Both the position numbers and the translations under genes were made by a program. Below are positions 22,831 to 32,471 of a stretch of DNA of 58,779 nt, in pieces. Numbering within the stretch: position 1 is the stretch's first letter; every line of letters starts with the position of its first letter. The notes below the pieces were generated by a model. It was not told the DNA's origin and searched no databases. It worked only from the letters and a program-made list of their open reading frames with translations. The DNA comes from CAZKWG01 sp964615375 (GTDB lineage Bacteria; Myxococcota_A; UBA796; CAZKWG01): assembly GCA_964615375.1 (NCBI GenBank), contig CAZTOW010000057.1:1-58779 (forward strand), given 5' to 3'.

Positions 22831-25781
22831 TCAGCCTCCAACGCCGCGATCAGGACGCCGAGCTCCGAGCTGTCCGCCAGACCCAGACGCTCCAGGATCG
22901 CCCGCGCCTCGCCTACGCGAGCCAGGGCCGCCGGGCGCGCCCCGCCTCGCAATTCCAGGCGTCCGAGCGTGCACAGCAGCTTGCCCAGCTCCGCCGGATC
23001 GCTCTCGCGCAGCAGCGCCTCCCCGCGGGTCAGGCGCTCGCGGGCCAGCGTGAGCTCCCCGGAGCGCAGGTGCAGGGTCCCCAGCGCCCCCAGCGCGGAG
23101 CCCTCCACCGTGGGGTTGGCCGTCTCCCGGGCGAGCGTGACGGCGTGCTCCAGCCAGCGGCGGGCGGCGGCGTCCTCCCCGAGGCGGGCCAGCAGATCCC
23201 CGTAATTGACCGCGTGCATCGCCTCGTGGACCCGATCCCCGATCGAGCTCTGCACGCGCAGGGCGGCCTCGAAGTGCCCGCGGGCCTCGTCCCCGCGGCC
23301 CAGCAGCCCCAGCACCGCCGCGATCATCCCCTCGCACAGGCCCTCGGTGCGCCGATCGCCGACCGCCTTCGCCAGGTCCCGCGCGCGTCCATAGGCCAGC
23401 AGCGCCCCCTCGAAGTCGCCCTTGATCGCCAGGATCGCGCCCAGGTGGCTGCGGGTGACGGCCTCACCCGCCTCGTCGTGCCGGCGCGCGTGCAGGGCCA
23501 GCGCGGCCTCCAGCAGGGGCCGGGCCAGGTCGTGATCCCCGCCGCGGATCCCGATGACGTGGGCCAGCTCGGCGAGGCATCCGGCCTCCCCGCGCGCGTC
23601 GCCCAGGCCCCGGTAGAGGGCCAGCGCCTCCTCGTAGCGGGCCCGCGCCTCCGACAGCGCCCCGCGCAGCAGCGCCGCCTGACCGAGCGCGCCCAGCGCC
23701 TGCGCCTCGTGCCAGCGGAGCCCGAGCGCGCGGGCGGTGGCGAGCGCCTCCTGCAGCGGCTCCAAGGCCGCCTCCGGCTGCCCGGAGCGCGCCCGCACCA
23801 CGCCCAGGCTCACCCGGAGGCGCGCCTGCGTCCGCCGCTCCCGAGCCAGGGGGAGCGCCCGCTCCACGATCTCGCTGGCCAGCGCGAAGGGTCCGCGCTC
23901 GCTCAGGAGCTGGAGCGCGCCCAGGGCCGCGAGCGCCGCCGGCTCCCCCTCGCCGCGCCGCGCCGCCGCAAGCACGTTGTCCAGATCGAGCTCCAGCCGG
24001 GCCCGAAGGTGAGGCTGCGCGCTCTGGTCCTGAATGGATCGCTCCTCGCCCCAGCGCGCGTACCAGGCGGCGTGGCGGGCCTCCGCGGCGCGGCGGGCGG
24101 GCTCGTCCAGCTTCTCCCAGGCGTACTCCTGGATGGACTGGAGCAGGGAGAAGCGCGGCTCGCCCTGGACCTCGCGGCGCTGCAGGAGGCTCTGCTCGAC
24201 GAGGGCCTCCAGCACGTCCAGGGCCCAGGGCGCGTCCGGATCCTCCGAGAGGTCCAGCGCGGCCTCCGCGGCCTCCAGATCGAAGCTGCCCTCGAAGACG
24301 GCGAGCTGGGAGAGGGCGAGGCGCTGGTGGGGCTCGGCCAGCTCCCAGGAGCCGTCGATGGCGCCGCGCAGGGTGGCCTGGCGGTCGGGGGCCCCGCGCG
24401 CGCCGCCGCGGAGCAGATCGAAGCGGCGACCCATGCGCTCCAGGATCTTCGTGGGCGGGAGCATGCGGGCGCGGGCGGCGGCGAGCTCGATGGCCAGCGG
24501 GAGCCCGTCCAGGAGCGCCACCAGGCGGGCGACGGCGGCGACCTGGGCCTCGTCCAGCGCGAGCGAGGGCTGCACGGCGCGGGCGCGCTCCAGGAAGAGG
24601 GCGGCGGCCGGGCTCTCTTCGAGGGCGCTGAGGCTGGGCTCGGGAGGAGGCAGCGGGAGCGGCTCGACGGGCAGGATGCGCTCCCCGCGCAGGCCGAGGC
24701 GCAGTCGGCTGGTCACCAGGAAGGCCGCCTCGGGCGCCAGATCCAGCCAGCGACCCACGGTCTCCGGGGCGAAGCGGACCACCTGCTCGAAGTTGTCGAG
24801 CAGGATGAGGGTCCGCCCGCGGCTGCGCAGGGCGGCGCCGAGGGTGCCGGCGGCGTCGGCCTGGTCCAGCGGCACGGAGAGCGCCGCGCCCAGCGCGCGG
24901 GTGATGTCGGCGGCGGTGCGCGCCTCGGAGAGATCGGCCAGCCAGGCCCCGCCCGGCCAGTCGCCCAGCCAGGCGGCGGCGAAGCGCCCGGAGAGCGTGG
25001 TCTTCCCGATGCCGCCCGGCCCCACCAGGGTCAGGAGGCGGGCGCCCTCGTCCAGGGCGTCGCCGATGGCGCGCAGCTCGGTGACGCGGCCGAAGAAGCC
25101 GGCGCGGGGCGGGGGCAGGTTGTTGGGGACCTCGCGGGCCGGGCGCCAGTCGCCGTCTGCAGGCACGACCCGGTAGACCTTGGCGGCGTCGGGCGGGGGC
25201 TGGAGCGGCGAGCCGCGGACGGCGGCCTCCACGATCTCCAGCGGCGCGGGCACGCCCTTCATCCGGTAGTGGCCGTGGCTCTGGAAGCGGATGGGCTCAC
25301 CCTCGAATTCGGGGTCCTCCTCCAGGATGGCCTGCCGTGTGCTCGCCGAGAGCAGGGTCTGGCCGCCCAGCGCCACGCTCATGATGCGCGCCGCCATGGG
25401 CTTGGCCATGCCCTCCACCTCCCACTGCTTGGCGCCGAGGGCCACGTCGCGCTCGGGCGTGCGGATGACGGAGACCTCGCCCTCGTGCAGCCCGGCGCGG
25501 GCGCGCAGCCTCAGCCCGAGCTCCGCCGACAGCCTCACCAGCGCCCGGTGGTAGGCCAGGGCGTAGCGCACCCCGTCCAGGGGGCGCTCGAACAACATGA
25601 GGAAACCGTCGGACTTGTCGACCTCGCGCCCGTCGTAGAGAGGCAGCAGATCGCGGGCCGCGCGGTCGTGGGCCAGCCAGACCTCGACCACGCGGGCGTC
25701 GCCCAGCTCCGCGGCCAGCTTCGTGCTGTCGACGAGATCGGTGATCAGCACGGTCCTGCGCTGGGGCGGAGGTGCCTGCAT
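22821..25781 (-). CDS. Class III cyclase domain fused to STAND ATPase and TPR repeats
   Basis: 986 aa, ATG 25781. Residues 1-185 are a class III nucleotidyl cyclase homology domain: RTVLITDLVDSTKLAAELGD with the first metal Asp, EVDKSDGFLMLFERPLDGV with Lys and the second Asp, and later HGHYRMKGVPAPLEIVE. Residues 230-520 are an NB-ARC/MalT-type ATPase: FFGRVTELRAIGDAL, P-loop LVGPGGIGKTTL, Walker B TLILLDNFEQVV, and DGLPLAIELAAARARML. From about 600 on come alpha-helical TPR-like repeats. Such proteins are signal-transduction ATPases whose cyclase domain may make cAMP or only sense. No DNA-binding domain is seen. Convergent with a lipoprotein gene and divergent from another. Confidence 0.93.
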   Translation of the reverse strand: MQAPPPQRRTVLITDLVDSTKLAAELGDARVVEVWLAHDRAARDLLPLYDGREVDKSDGFLMLFERPLDGVRYALAYHRALVRLSAELGLRLRARAGLHEGEVSVIRTPERDVALGAKQWEVEGMAKPMAARIMSVALGGQTLLSASTRQAILEEDPEFEGEPIRFQSHGHYRMKGVPAPLEIVEAAVRGSPLQPPPDAAKVYRVVPADGDWRPAREVPNNLPPPRAGFFGRVTELRAIGDALDEGARLLTLVGPGGIGKTTLSGRFAAAWLGDWPGGAWLADLSEARTAADITRALGAALSVPLDQADAAGTLGAALRSRGRTLILLDNFEQVVRFAPETVGRWLDLAPEAAFLVTSRLRLGLRGERILPVEPLPLPPPEPSLSALEESPAAALFLERARAVQPSLALDEAQVAAVARLVALLDGLPLAIELAAARARMLPPTKILERMGRRFDLLRGGARGAPDRQATLRGAIDGSWELAEPHQRLALSQLAVFEGSFDLEAAEAALDLSEDPDAPWALDVLEALVEQSLLQRREVQGEPRFSLLQSIQEYAWEKLDEPARRAAEARHAAWYARWGEERSIQDQSAQPHLRARLELDLDNVLAAARRGEGEPAALAALGALQLLSERGPFALASEIVERALPLARERRTQARLRVSLGVVRARSGQPEAALEPLQEALATARALGLRWHEAQALGALGQAALLRGALSEARARYEEALALYRGLGDARGEAGCLAELAHVIGIRGGDHDLARPLLEAALALHARRHDEAGEAVTRSHLGAILAIKGDFEGALLAYGRARDLAKAVGDRRTEGLCEGMIAAVLGLLGRGDEARGHFEAALRVQSSIGDRVHEAMHAVNYGDLLARLGEDAAARRWLEHAVTLARETANPTVEGSALGALGTLHLRSGELTLARERLTRGEALLRESDPAELGKLLCTLGRLELRGGARPAALARVGEARAILERLGLADSSELGVLIAALEAELS

Positions 25782-25882
25782 CGGGCTCCAGGTCCGGGCT
25801 TGCCGCGCGTTGAGGGATCAGGCTAACACGCGGTCGGGTCCAGCGACGCCTCCCTCGCGCCGCCCTCGCCCTCGGAGCGCCC

Positions 25883-27637
25883 ATGAGATCCTCCCCCGCC
25901 CTCCCGCTCCTCGGCCTCAGCCTCGCCGCCTGCACGGCCGGGACCAAGGACGCCCTGGACACGGGCTTCGACACCGCCACGGTCAACGGCTTCATCTTCA
26001 AGGGGCCCGTGCGGGCCGGCGGGGCGGTCACCGTCACCCCGCTCACGGACGCGCTGGAGGAGGCCGGCGCGCCGGTGGAGGTCAGCGTGCTGTCCGACGA
26101 CGGGGAGTACGAGGCGGAGCTGGCCTGGCGCGGGCTGGTGCGGGTGGAGGCGACCGGCACGGCGCTGGACGAGGCGCGGGGCGAGGACGGCTCGGAGAGC
26201 CTCACGCTCCTGAGCTACGCCGTCCTGAGTGAAGATTCGGCGGCCCTGCACGTCAACGTGATCACGGATCTGGTCAGCGCGCGGGTGGAGGCGCTCATCG
26301 CGGGGGGCCTGGCGCCCGAGGACGCCATCGCGAGCGCCGAGGGCGAGCTGGCCGCGGCGCTGCCGGTGGGCGGCGGCGAGGGCCCGGGGGAGGGCGGGGC
26401 CGAGCTGGACCCCTACGGCGAGCGCTACGCGCAGAGCTGGCTCTTCGCGGCGAGCGCCGTGCTGGCGCAGGCGGGGCGGGACCAGGAGATGTCCGGGACG
26501 GGGACGCTGGGCAGCGTGCTCGCCGACCTGCGCGCGGATCTGGCGGACGACGGCGCCTTCTCGGAGGACGGCCGGGAGGCGCTCGTGCGGGCGGAGGAGC
26601 ACCTGGACCCCGACCTGGCCACCCTCGGGCTGGCCTACGCGCTGGAGCAGGCGGGCACGGGCCGCTCCCTGCCCGACCCCCACCCCGCGCTCGACTCGGA
26701 TCAGGACGGGGTCCGCAACGCCGACGACAACTGCCGCTATGTGTCGAACGCCGATCAGGCCGAGGACCTGGGCCTCGGCTTCGGGGACGCCTGCGACTAC
26801 CGGCTGGCCTCGATCTCCACCAGCGACGCCTGGGGCTGCGGCGCGCTGGCCTCCGACGGCGCCCTGTGGTGCTGGGAGGTGGCCGGCGAGCCCACGGGCG
26901 GCGTGCCTCCCCAGCCGGACGTCTACCCCTCCCACCGCGGCGCCCCCTGGGCGGAGGGCGCGGCGCTCAGCGGCGCCTACGATCAGATCACCGTGGGCGA
27001 GGGCGTGTTCTGCGCGATCTCCGCGACCGGGGCGCTCTCCTGCTGGGTGGAGTCCTCCGGGGAGGAGCTGGCGCTGGAGGGCTCGTACACGCAGGTGGCC
27101 CTGGGGGACGCGCTCATCTGCGCGCTGGGCGAGGACGGCGCGCTCTCCTGCTGGGAGCTGAGCGGGGAGCTCGCCGTGAGCGAGGCCGGACCCTACACCG
27201 ACGTGGACGTCTTCGGGGACGGCGGGCTCTGCGCGATCGACGCGAGCGGCGACCTGAGCTGGATCGAGCACGAGGGAGAGCCCTACGATCTCCCCGATCT
27301 CCCCGACGGCGTGATCGCCGAAGTAGACGCCAGCACCGGGGGCGTGGGCTGCGCCATCGACACGGACGGCGCGCTGAGCTGCTTCGGCGCGGGCTGGCTG
27401 GAGGGCGCGCTGCCCGAGCGGGCGGTGGAGGTGGCCGTGGGCTCGGGCGTCGCCTGCGCCTCGGACGAGACCGGGACCTACACCTGTGTCCGCGACGAGA
27501 GCCTCTGCCCCGCGCCCGCGGAGGACGGGCCGGGCGCGCTCTGGGGCCTGACGGCGGGGGGCTGCCAGGTCTGCGGGGTGGACGAGGCGGGCGTCGGCCA
27601 CTGCTGGCCGCGGCTGTGGGAGCAGGACCACCCGTGA
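25883..27637 (+). CDS. Lipoprotein with calcium-type repeat and RCC1-like propeller
   Basis: 584 aa, ATG 25883 with GGAGCGCCC upstream. Signal PALPLLGLSLAACTAG has lipobox LAAC. Residues 35-120 look like a small beta domain found at the start of many such lipoproteins (VNGFIFKGPVRAGGAVTVTPL). Near residue 273, LDSDQDGVRNADDNC is a thrombospondin-type-3 calcium repeat. The second half repeats the motif xxxCAIxxxGxLSCW about six times (FCAISATGALSCW, ICALGEDGALSCW, GCAIDTDGALSCF), an RCC1-like propeller with paired cysteines. Cell-surface, ligand unknown. Confidence 0.82.
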   Translation: MRSSPALPLLGLSLAACTAGTKDALDTGFDTATVNGFIFKGPVRAGGAVTVTPLTDALEEAGAPVEVSVLSDDGEYEAELAWRGLVRVEATGTALDEARGEDGSESLTLLSYAVLSEDSAALHVNVITDLVSARVEALIAGGLAPEDAIASAEGELAAALPVGGGEGPGEGGAELDPYGERYAQSWLFAASAVLAQAGRDQEMSGTGTLGSVLADLRADLADDGAFSEDGREALVRAEEHLDPDLATLGLAYALEQAGTGRSLPDPHPALDSDQDGVRNADDNCRYVSNADQAEDLGLGFGDACDYRLASISTSDAWGCGALASDGALWCWEVAGEPTGGVPPQPDVYPSHRGAPWAEGAALSGAYDQITVGEGVFCAISATGALSCWVESSGEELALEGSYTQVALGDALICALGEDGALSCWELSGELAVSEAGPYTDVDVFGDGGLCAIDASGDLSWIEHEGEPYDLPDLPDGVIAEVDASTGGVGCAIDTDGALSCFGAGWLEGALPERAVEVAVGSGVACASDETGTYTCVRDESLCPAPAEDGPGALWGLTAGGCQVCGVDEAGVGHCWPRLWEQDHP

Positions 27638-27719
27638 CAGGCACGTCACAGAGCGGGGCCTCTACCTTTTCTTTTCGCCGTCGAGCCGGTTAGCGAGGTG
27701 GGCTCGTCCCGGAGTCCCC

Positions 27720-28727
27720 GTGCTCAGATCCCTCGCGCCGTCCCACCTCGCCATGCTGGTCCTCCTCAGCGCCTGCGCGCCGAAGCGCTGGGTGAACCCC
27801 AGCGTCACGGATCCAGTCCAGGTGGAGCGCGACCGCTACGACTGCATGAAGGAGAACACTATCGTCGAGGACCACATGACGGTGGACCGCGCCGGGGCGC
27901 GCGCCGGGCAGCGCCTGGAGGTGGATCCCGTCCTGTTCGAGGCCTGCATGCGGGCGCGGGGCTACACGGCCGTGCGGGAGCGGCAGCGCGAGCCCGGGGA
28001 TCCCGGCTGGCTGCGGCGCCCCTCCTCCAGCGAGGGGCTCGTGCTGGAGGTGGGAGGATCGGCGGGCACGGTGTTCAGCCTGTACCAGCGGGGCACGGCG
28101 GACCTGGCGCCCCTGCTGGAGGACCCGGAGGCCGAGGCCGCGATCCGGACCTCGGAGCACCTGGACACCACCGGCTCCACCCAGGCGCGGGCGGGGGTGG
28201 TGCTGCGGCCCAGCCCGAACCTCGACCTGGGGGTGTGGGCGGGCCTGCGCCCCACGGGCTCCGAGGCGTGGATCACCTGTGACGCCGAGGGTCTGTCCCA
28301 GGACCACGACCTGGAGTCCGCCTGCATCGACCAGTACGAGTCCTCCACCTCGCCCGCGCTCTCCGCGGGGCTGCGCCTCCGAGCGCCCGCGGCCCCGCGG
28401 CTCACCCTCGGCGCGGAGCTCGGCGCGCAGACCGTGGGCCCCGCCCCCACCGGCGAGGAGCGGGTCACGATGTACGGCGAGGACCAGGAGGACGGGCAGG
28501 AATTCGCGTTGAACGCCCCCGGCTCCGACCGCTACCTCGTGCCCTTCCTGCGCCTGGGGGCGGGCCTGGACCTCATCCACCCGGACCCGCTCGGCCTCGC
28601 GCTCGACTGCGGGGCGGAGCTCGCGCTGCGCGGGGGCGTGCTCGCGGGCGAGGCAGAGGGCGACGGCCTCACGGGGGCCGGGACCTGCGGGCTGACGCTG
28701 CGCCTCGCCCCGAAGAAGGAGGGCTGA
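27720..28727 (+). CDS. Lipoprotein/outer-membrane barrel-like protein
   Basis: 335 aa, GTG 27720 with GGAG upstream. Signal HLAMLVLLSACAPKR has lipobox LSAC. Residues 30-80 contain the pattern VERDRYDCMKEN ... FEACMRARGYTAV, typical of small lipoproteins where two Cys close a helical hairpin. From about residue 95 to the end the chain alternates strand and turn (LVLEVGGSAGTVFSLYQRG, RAGVVLRPSPNLDLGVWAGL, LRLGAGLDLI), as in outer-membrane barrels, ending LTLRLAPKKEG. The combination of lipobox and barrel is unusual. Function unknown. Confidence 0.7.
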   Translation: MLRSLAPSHLAMLVLLSACAPKRWVNPSVTDPVQVERDRYDCMKENTIVEDHMTVDRAGARAGQRLEVDPVLFEACMRARGYTAVRERQREPGDPGWLRRPSSSEGLVLEVGGSAGTVFSLYQRGTADLAPLLEDPEAEAAIRTSEHLDTTGSTQARAGVVLRPSPNLDLGVWAGLRPTGSEAWITCDAEGLSQDHDLESACIDQYESSTSPALSAGLRLRAPAAPRLTLGAELGAQTVGPAPTGEERVTMYGEDQEDGQEFALNAPGSDRYLVPFLRLGAGLDLIHPDPLGLALDCGAELALRGGVLAGEAEGDGLTGAGTCGLTLRLAPKKEG

Positions 28728-28739
28728 GGCCGCTCAGCC
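28722..28739. terminator. Hairpin containing both convergent stop codons
   Basis: GGCTGAG (28722-28728) and CTCAGCC (28733-28739) form a perfect 7-bp stem with a 4-base loop. The TGA of the lipoprotein gene is in the left arm and the stop of the FadL-type gene in the right arm. Likely a bidirectional terminator. Confidence 0.6.
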
Positions 28740-30170
28740 GCCCTGATCGGCCTTGCCCGCCCCGAAGGTCCAGGTGAGCGCCGCGCTGGCCATGGTCAGG
28801 TGGCTGGAGAAGGTGCCGTTGCCCACCACCTTGCCCTGCACGATGCCGCTGGCCTCGGGGTCGGCGATGTCCACCTCCAGCTGCACGATCTTCACCTCGG
28901 AGTCGGTGATCTCGCGCTGCGCGATGAAGCTCTGCGAGAACCCGAGGTCCAGGCTGAGCGGCTTCAGGATCTTGACCGCGCCGCCCACGCCGTAGCCGAG
29001 CTTGCTGCCGTCCACCAGGGACACGCCCTGGGTCTTCGCCGGGATGGCGCTGCCCTCGTAGAAGGCGCCCAGGCGCGCGCTGTAGCGCTCGAGGAAGTCG
29101 TAGTCAGCGCCCAGCCGGAAGGAGACGACGTCGTCGTAGTCGGTGGCCAGCACGATGTCGTCCGTCAGCACCAGGTCTTCCTGGGGGGCCAGCGGGTTGT
29201 CCTTGTTGGTCGTGATCGTGAGGTCCACGTCGGTGATGCAGATGCCGGTGCCGTACTCCCCGCAGTCCACGGGCGTGGTGGACCAGCGCTCCCAGACGGC
29301 GGCGGCCTCGATCTCGAGCCCCTCCATGGGCCGCGCGGCCACGCCGAGGCGGGCGATCATGGGCATGTTGACCAGCAGCCGGATGTCGTCGTCGGAGAAG
29401 CTGGTGCCGTCCAGGAAGGCGCCCAGCGAGAAGTCGTCGCCGAAGTCCGCCTCGATGCTGCCGTTCGCCTCGAACTTGATGGGCGGGACGAAGGAGGCGC
29501 CCACGCTGAGCCAGGGGGTGGGCTCGACCAGCACGCCCGCGTTCCAGAAGAGCTTCGCCGGGTCGAAGGCGGCCAGGCGGATCGCCACGTCCTGGGTCGG
29601 GTTGTCCCCGCACTCCGCGCCCTTCAGGCACATGGCGACGACGAGCTCCTGCTCGGCGCGCATGAAGGTCCAGGCCACCCCGCCGCCCACCGTCAGCCAG
29701 TCCACCGGCCGGTAGGCCACCGAGGGGCCGACATAGGCCTGCCAGACCAGGGTGTCGACCAGGGTGTAGCGCTGCGGGCCGTCCTCCGGGTAGGCCATGT
29801 CCGGGGCGTAGGGCGAGTAGAACCCGACCGCGAACGCCAGCTTGTCGCCGATCGGCATCCCGTAGCCGAAGGCGGGGATGGCCATGGGCGGCGAGCTGTT
29901 GGTGACCGCCTCGAACTCGAGGCCGTTCTCCGGCTCGTCGGCGCGGTCGAAGAGCACCGCCTGGGAGACCATGCTGACGCCGATCTGCGCCGTGGGGCCG
30001 GGCAGGTGGACGAGGGCCGCCGGGTTGTAGTACTGCGCCGAGAGATCGTCGTTCCCGGCGATGAAGGCCCCTCCTCGCCCGAGCGCGCGCGTGCCGGCGT
30101 CCAGGAAGTAGTAGGCGGCGGCGTGCGCCGGCGCGGGCAGCAGCAGGGCGAGGGCGAAGAATCGGGTCAA
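28734..30170 (-). CDS. FadL/OmpP1/TodX-family outer-membrane transporter
   Basis: 478 aa, TTG start at 30170 with GGAG 7-10 bases upstream. Signal peptide FALALLLPAPAHA. The mature N-terminus AAYYFLDAGTRALGRGGAFIAGNDDLSAQYYNPAAL is the FadL hatch signature (GRGGAxxA ... NPAxL). It continues as a 14-strand barrel with alternating aromatic strands and ends ASAALTWTFGAGKADQGG rather than in a terminal aromatic. FadL proteins let long-chain fatty acids or other hydrophobic compounds diffuse across the outer membrane. Stands alone between a lipoprotein and a peptidase gene. Confidence 0.92.
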   Translation of the reverse strand: MTRFFALALLLPAPAHAAAYYFLDAGTRALGRGGAFIAGNDDLSAQYYNPAALVHLPGPTAQIGVSMVSQAVLFDRADEPENGLEFEAVTNSSPPMAIPAFGYGMPIGDKLAFAVGFYSPYAPDMAYPEDGPQRYTLVDTLVWQAYVGPSVAYRPVDWLTVGGGVAWTFMRAEQELVVAMCLKGAECGDNPTQDVAIRLAAFDPAKLFWNAGVLVEPTPWLSVGASFVPPIKFEANGSIEADFGDDFSLGAFLDGTSFSDDDIRLLVNMPMIARLGVAARPMEGLEIEAAAVWERWSTTPVDCGEYGTGICITDVDLTITTNKDNPLAPQEDLVLTDDIVLATDYDDVVSFRLGADYDFLERYSARLGAFYEGSAIPAKTQGVSLVDGSKLGYGVGGAVKILKPLSLDLGFSQSFIAQREITDSEVKIVQLEVDIADPEASGIVQGKVVGNGTFSSHLTMASAALTWTFGAGKADQGG

Positions 30171-30265
30171 GGCGGGCTCCGAGGGGTGCGCCGAGTGTAG
30201 CAGACGCGGCGGGCCCTGCCCAATTTCCGGCGTGCTCGTGCTAGACTCGGCGCCGGGAGGTCCCC

Positions 30266-31534
30266 GTGTGCGACACCCTCGTCCTCGTGCCTGAGCAGGG
30301 GCCGGTCTGGTTCGGCAAGAACAGCGACCGCGAACCCTCGGAGGCGCAGCTCGTCGAGCACCGCCCCCGCGAGGCCCACCCGCCGGGCGCGCGCCTCCGC
30401 GCGACCTGGATCGAGCTCCCCCAGGTCCCGGAGACCTGGGAGGTGGTGCTCTCCCGCCCGGCCTGGATGTGGGGGGCGGAGATGGGGATGAACGAGCACG
30501 GGCTCGCCGTGGGCAACGAGGCGGTGTTCACCCGCCTGCCGGTGGAGAAGCGCGGGCTGCTGGGCATGGATCTGCTGCGCCTGGCGCTGGAGCGCGCGAA
30601 GACGGCTGAGGAGGCCCTCGATCTGGTCATCGAGCTGCTGGCGCGCCACGGGCAGGGCGGGCCCTGCGGGCATAAAAACAAGAATTTCACGTACCACAAT
30701 TCTTTCCTCTTCGCCGACCCCACGGGCGCGTGGGTGCTGGAGACCGCCGGGCCCTTCTGGGCGGCGGAGCGCGTGCGTGGGGCGCGGAGCATCTCGAACG
30801 CGCTCTCCATCGGCGAGGGCTACGACCGGCTGGCGCCCGGCACGGAGGACGCCGCGCGGCGCCTGGGCTTCCTGCCGAAAGGCCGGAGCTTCGACTTCCG
30901 GGCGGCCTTCTCCGATCCGCTGATCTCCCGGCTCAGCGGGGCCGAGGCGCGGGCGGCCTGCACCCTGCGCGGGCTCCAACGGGGCGTAGCCGGTCCGCTG
31001 GACGTGGCGGAGATCCTGCGCGATCACGGCGGTGCCCACCCGGCGGACGGCCTCGTGATGAACATGCCCTGCGCGCACGCCAGCCTGCTCCCCACCCGCG
31101 CCGCCGGCCAGTCCACCGGGACCCTGGTGAGCCGCCTGGAGCGCGGGGCCAGCCGCGCCTGGCTCACCGGGACCTCCTCCCCCTGCCTGAGCGTGCTCAA
31201 GCCCGTCCCCCTGGGCGGCGCGCCCGTGGACACCGGCCCCGCCCCCGGCCCCGAGCGCCCCGACGATCACAGCCTCTTCTGGCGGCACGAGCGCCTGCAC
31301 CGGGCCGTGATGGAGCGCTATGACGTCCGCCGCGCCCGCATCGAGCCCGATCGCGCCGCGCTGGAGCGGGAGGCCCTCACCGCCACCACGCCCGAGGCCG
31401 CCAGCGCCGTCTGGACCCGCCACCGCGAGGCGCTCCCCGGCTGGCTGGAGGCCGCCCGCGGCATCAGCGCCTGGCCCGGCGGGTCCATGCTGGGGTGGAG
31501 ATGGAGATCCTGGTGGGAGGGTCTGGGGGGCTGA
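30266..31534 (+). CDS. Secernin/C69-type Ntn hydrolase
   Basis: 422 aa, GTG 30266 with GGGAGG upstream. The sequence MCDTLVLV places Cys2 as the N-terminal nucleophile after removal of Met, and WFGKNSDREPSEAQLVEHRPR is the C69/secernin signature with Asn and Arg. EMGMNEHGLAVGNEAVFTR follows. These enzymes cleave C-N bonds, as in dipeptidases or acyl-amino-acid hydrolases; secernins themselves are poorly characterised. No signal peptide, so cytosolic. Residues about 136-150 (GHKNKNFTYHNSFLFAD) are written in AT-rich codons unlike the rest of the gene. Confidence 0.88.
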   Translation: MCDTLVLVPEQGPVWFGKNSDREPSEAQLVEHRPREAHPPGARLRATWIELPQVPETWEVVLSRPAWMWGAEMGMNEHGLAVGNEAVFTRLPVEKRGLLGMDLLRLALERAKTAEEALDLVIELLARHGQGGPCGHKNKNFTYHNSFLFADPTGAWVLETAGPFWAAERVRGARSISNALSIGEGYDRLAPGTEDAARRLGFLPKGRSFDFRAAFSDPLISRLSGAEARAACTLRGLQRGVAGPLDVAEILRDHGGAHPADGLVMNMPCAHASLLPTRAAGQSTGTLVSRLERGASRAWLTGTSSPCLSVLKPVPLGGAPVDTGPAPGPERPDDHSLFWRHERLHRAVMERYDVRRARIEPDRAALEREALTATTPEAASAVWTRHREALPGWLEAARGISAWPGGSMLGWRWRSWWEGLGG

Positions 31535-31595
31535 GAGGTCTATGTTGGAGCACACGTCCGTCGTCCTGGACCCCTCGGCCGCGGGATGAGCCCGC

Positions 31596-32468
31596 TCAGC
31601 GCAGCACGCTCTCCAGCGCAGGGGCGAGGTCGGGGTGCTGGAAGCGGTAGCCGGCCTCGAGCAGCCGCCGCGGCACCACGCGCGCCGAGCTGAGCAGGGC
31701 CTCGTCGGCCATCTCGCCGAAGGCTGCGCGCAGGGCGAAGCGCGGGGCGGGGAGCACCGCCGGGCGGTGCAGGGTCTTGCCGAGGGCGCGGGCGAAGTCG
31801 CGCTGACGCACCACGCCGGGGGCGACGAGGTTGTAGGGCCCGCGCATGGAGGGCGTGCGCAGCGCGTGGCGGATCACGCCCACCACGTCGTCCAGGTGGA
31901 CCCAGGGGAACCACTGCTGGCCCGAGCCCACCGGGCCGCCCAGCCCCAGCGAGAACGGCAGCCGCATCTTCTCCAGCGCGCCGCCTTGCCGGGAGATCAC
32001 GATCCCGATGCGCAGGATCACCACGCGGATCCCGGCGTTGGCCGCCGCGCGCGCCTCACGCTCCCAGCCCTCGACCAGCTCCGCCAGGAAGCCCGTCCCC
32101 GGCGTGGCGTCCTCGTCCAGGACCTCGTCACCCCGGTCGCCGTAGAGCCCGATCGCGCTCGCCGAGACCAGCACCTCCGGCCGCTGCTTGCGCTCCGTGA
32201 GCCAGCCTACCAGCGTGCGCGTGCCCAGCACCCGGCTGTCGGACATCGAGCGCTTGCGCGCCTCGTTCCAGCGAGATCCGGCGATGGGCTCGCCCGCGAG
32301 GTGGACCACCGCGCCCAGCGCTCGCCCGTCGTCCTCCACCTGGCCACCTGTCGGGTCCCAGGAGAGCGGCCCCTCGCCGCGGCGCAGCGGGACGACGGTC
32401 TCGACCGCGCCCAGCGCCTTGCCGACCAGCCCAGAGGCGCCCGTGACCACCAGCGCGGGAGAGTTCAT
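31596..32468 (-). CDS. TIGR01777-family epimerase-like SDR protein
   Basis: 290 aa, ATG 32468 with AGGAGGAG upstream. Rossmann motif LVVTGASGLVGKAL; the family-specific AVVHLAGEPIAGSRWNEARKR, LVSASAIGLYGDRGDEVLDE (catalytic Tyr of YGDRG), LRIGIVISRQGGALEKM and a C-terminal DUF1731 region (PAPRFALRAAFGEMADEALL). These atypical short-chain dehydrogenases (YfcH, SDR39U1) bind NADP; their substrate is unknown. Three bases downstream of the sulfite-oxidase-like gene, with which it probably forms a transcript of three genes beginning at 33871. Confidence 0.92.
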   Translation of the reverse strand: MNSPALVVTGASGLVGKALGAVETVVPLRRGEGPLSWDPTGGQVEDDGRALGAVVHLAGEPIAGSRWNEARKRSMSDSRVLGTRTLVGWLTERKQRPEVLVSASAIGLYGDRGDEVLDEDATPGTGFLAELVEGWEREARAAANAGIRVVILRIGIVISRQGGALEKMRLPFSLGLGGPVGSGQQWFPWVHLDDVVGVIRHALRTPSMRGPYNLVAPGVVRQRDFARALGKTLHRPAVLPAPRFALRAAFGEMADEALLSSARVVPRRLLEAGYRFQHPDLAPALESVLR

Positions 32469-32471
32469 CGC

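Noticed and set aside
17843..25826. Very long alternative frames (about 1000 codons) opposite or overlapping the channel, GMC and cyclase genes
   Set aside because: They have arginine/proline/histidine-rich composition without motifs; all overlap well-supported genes.
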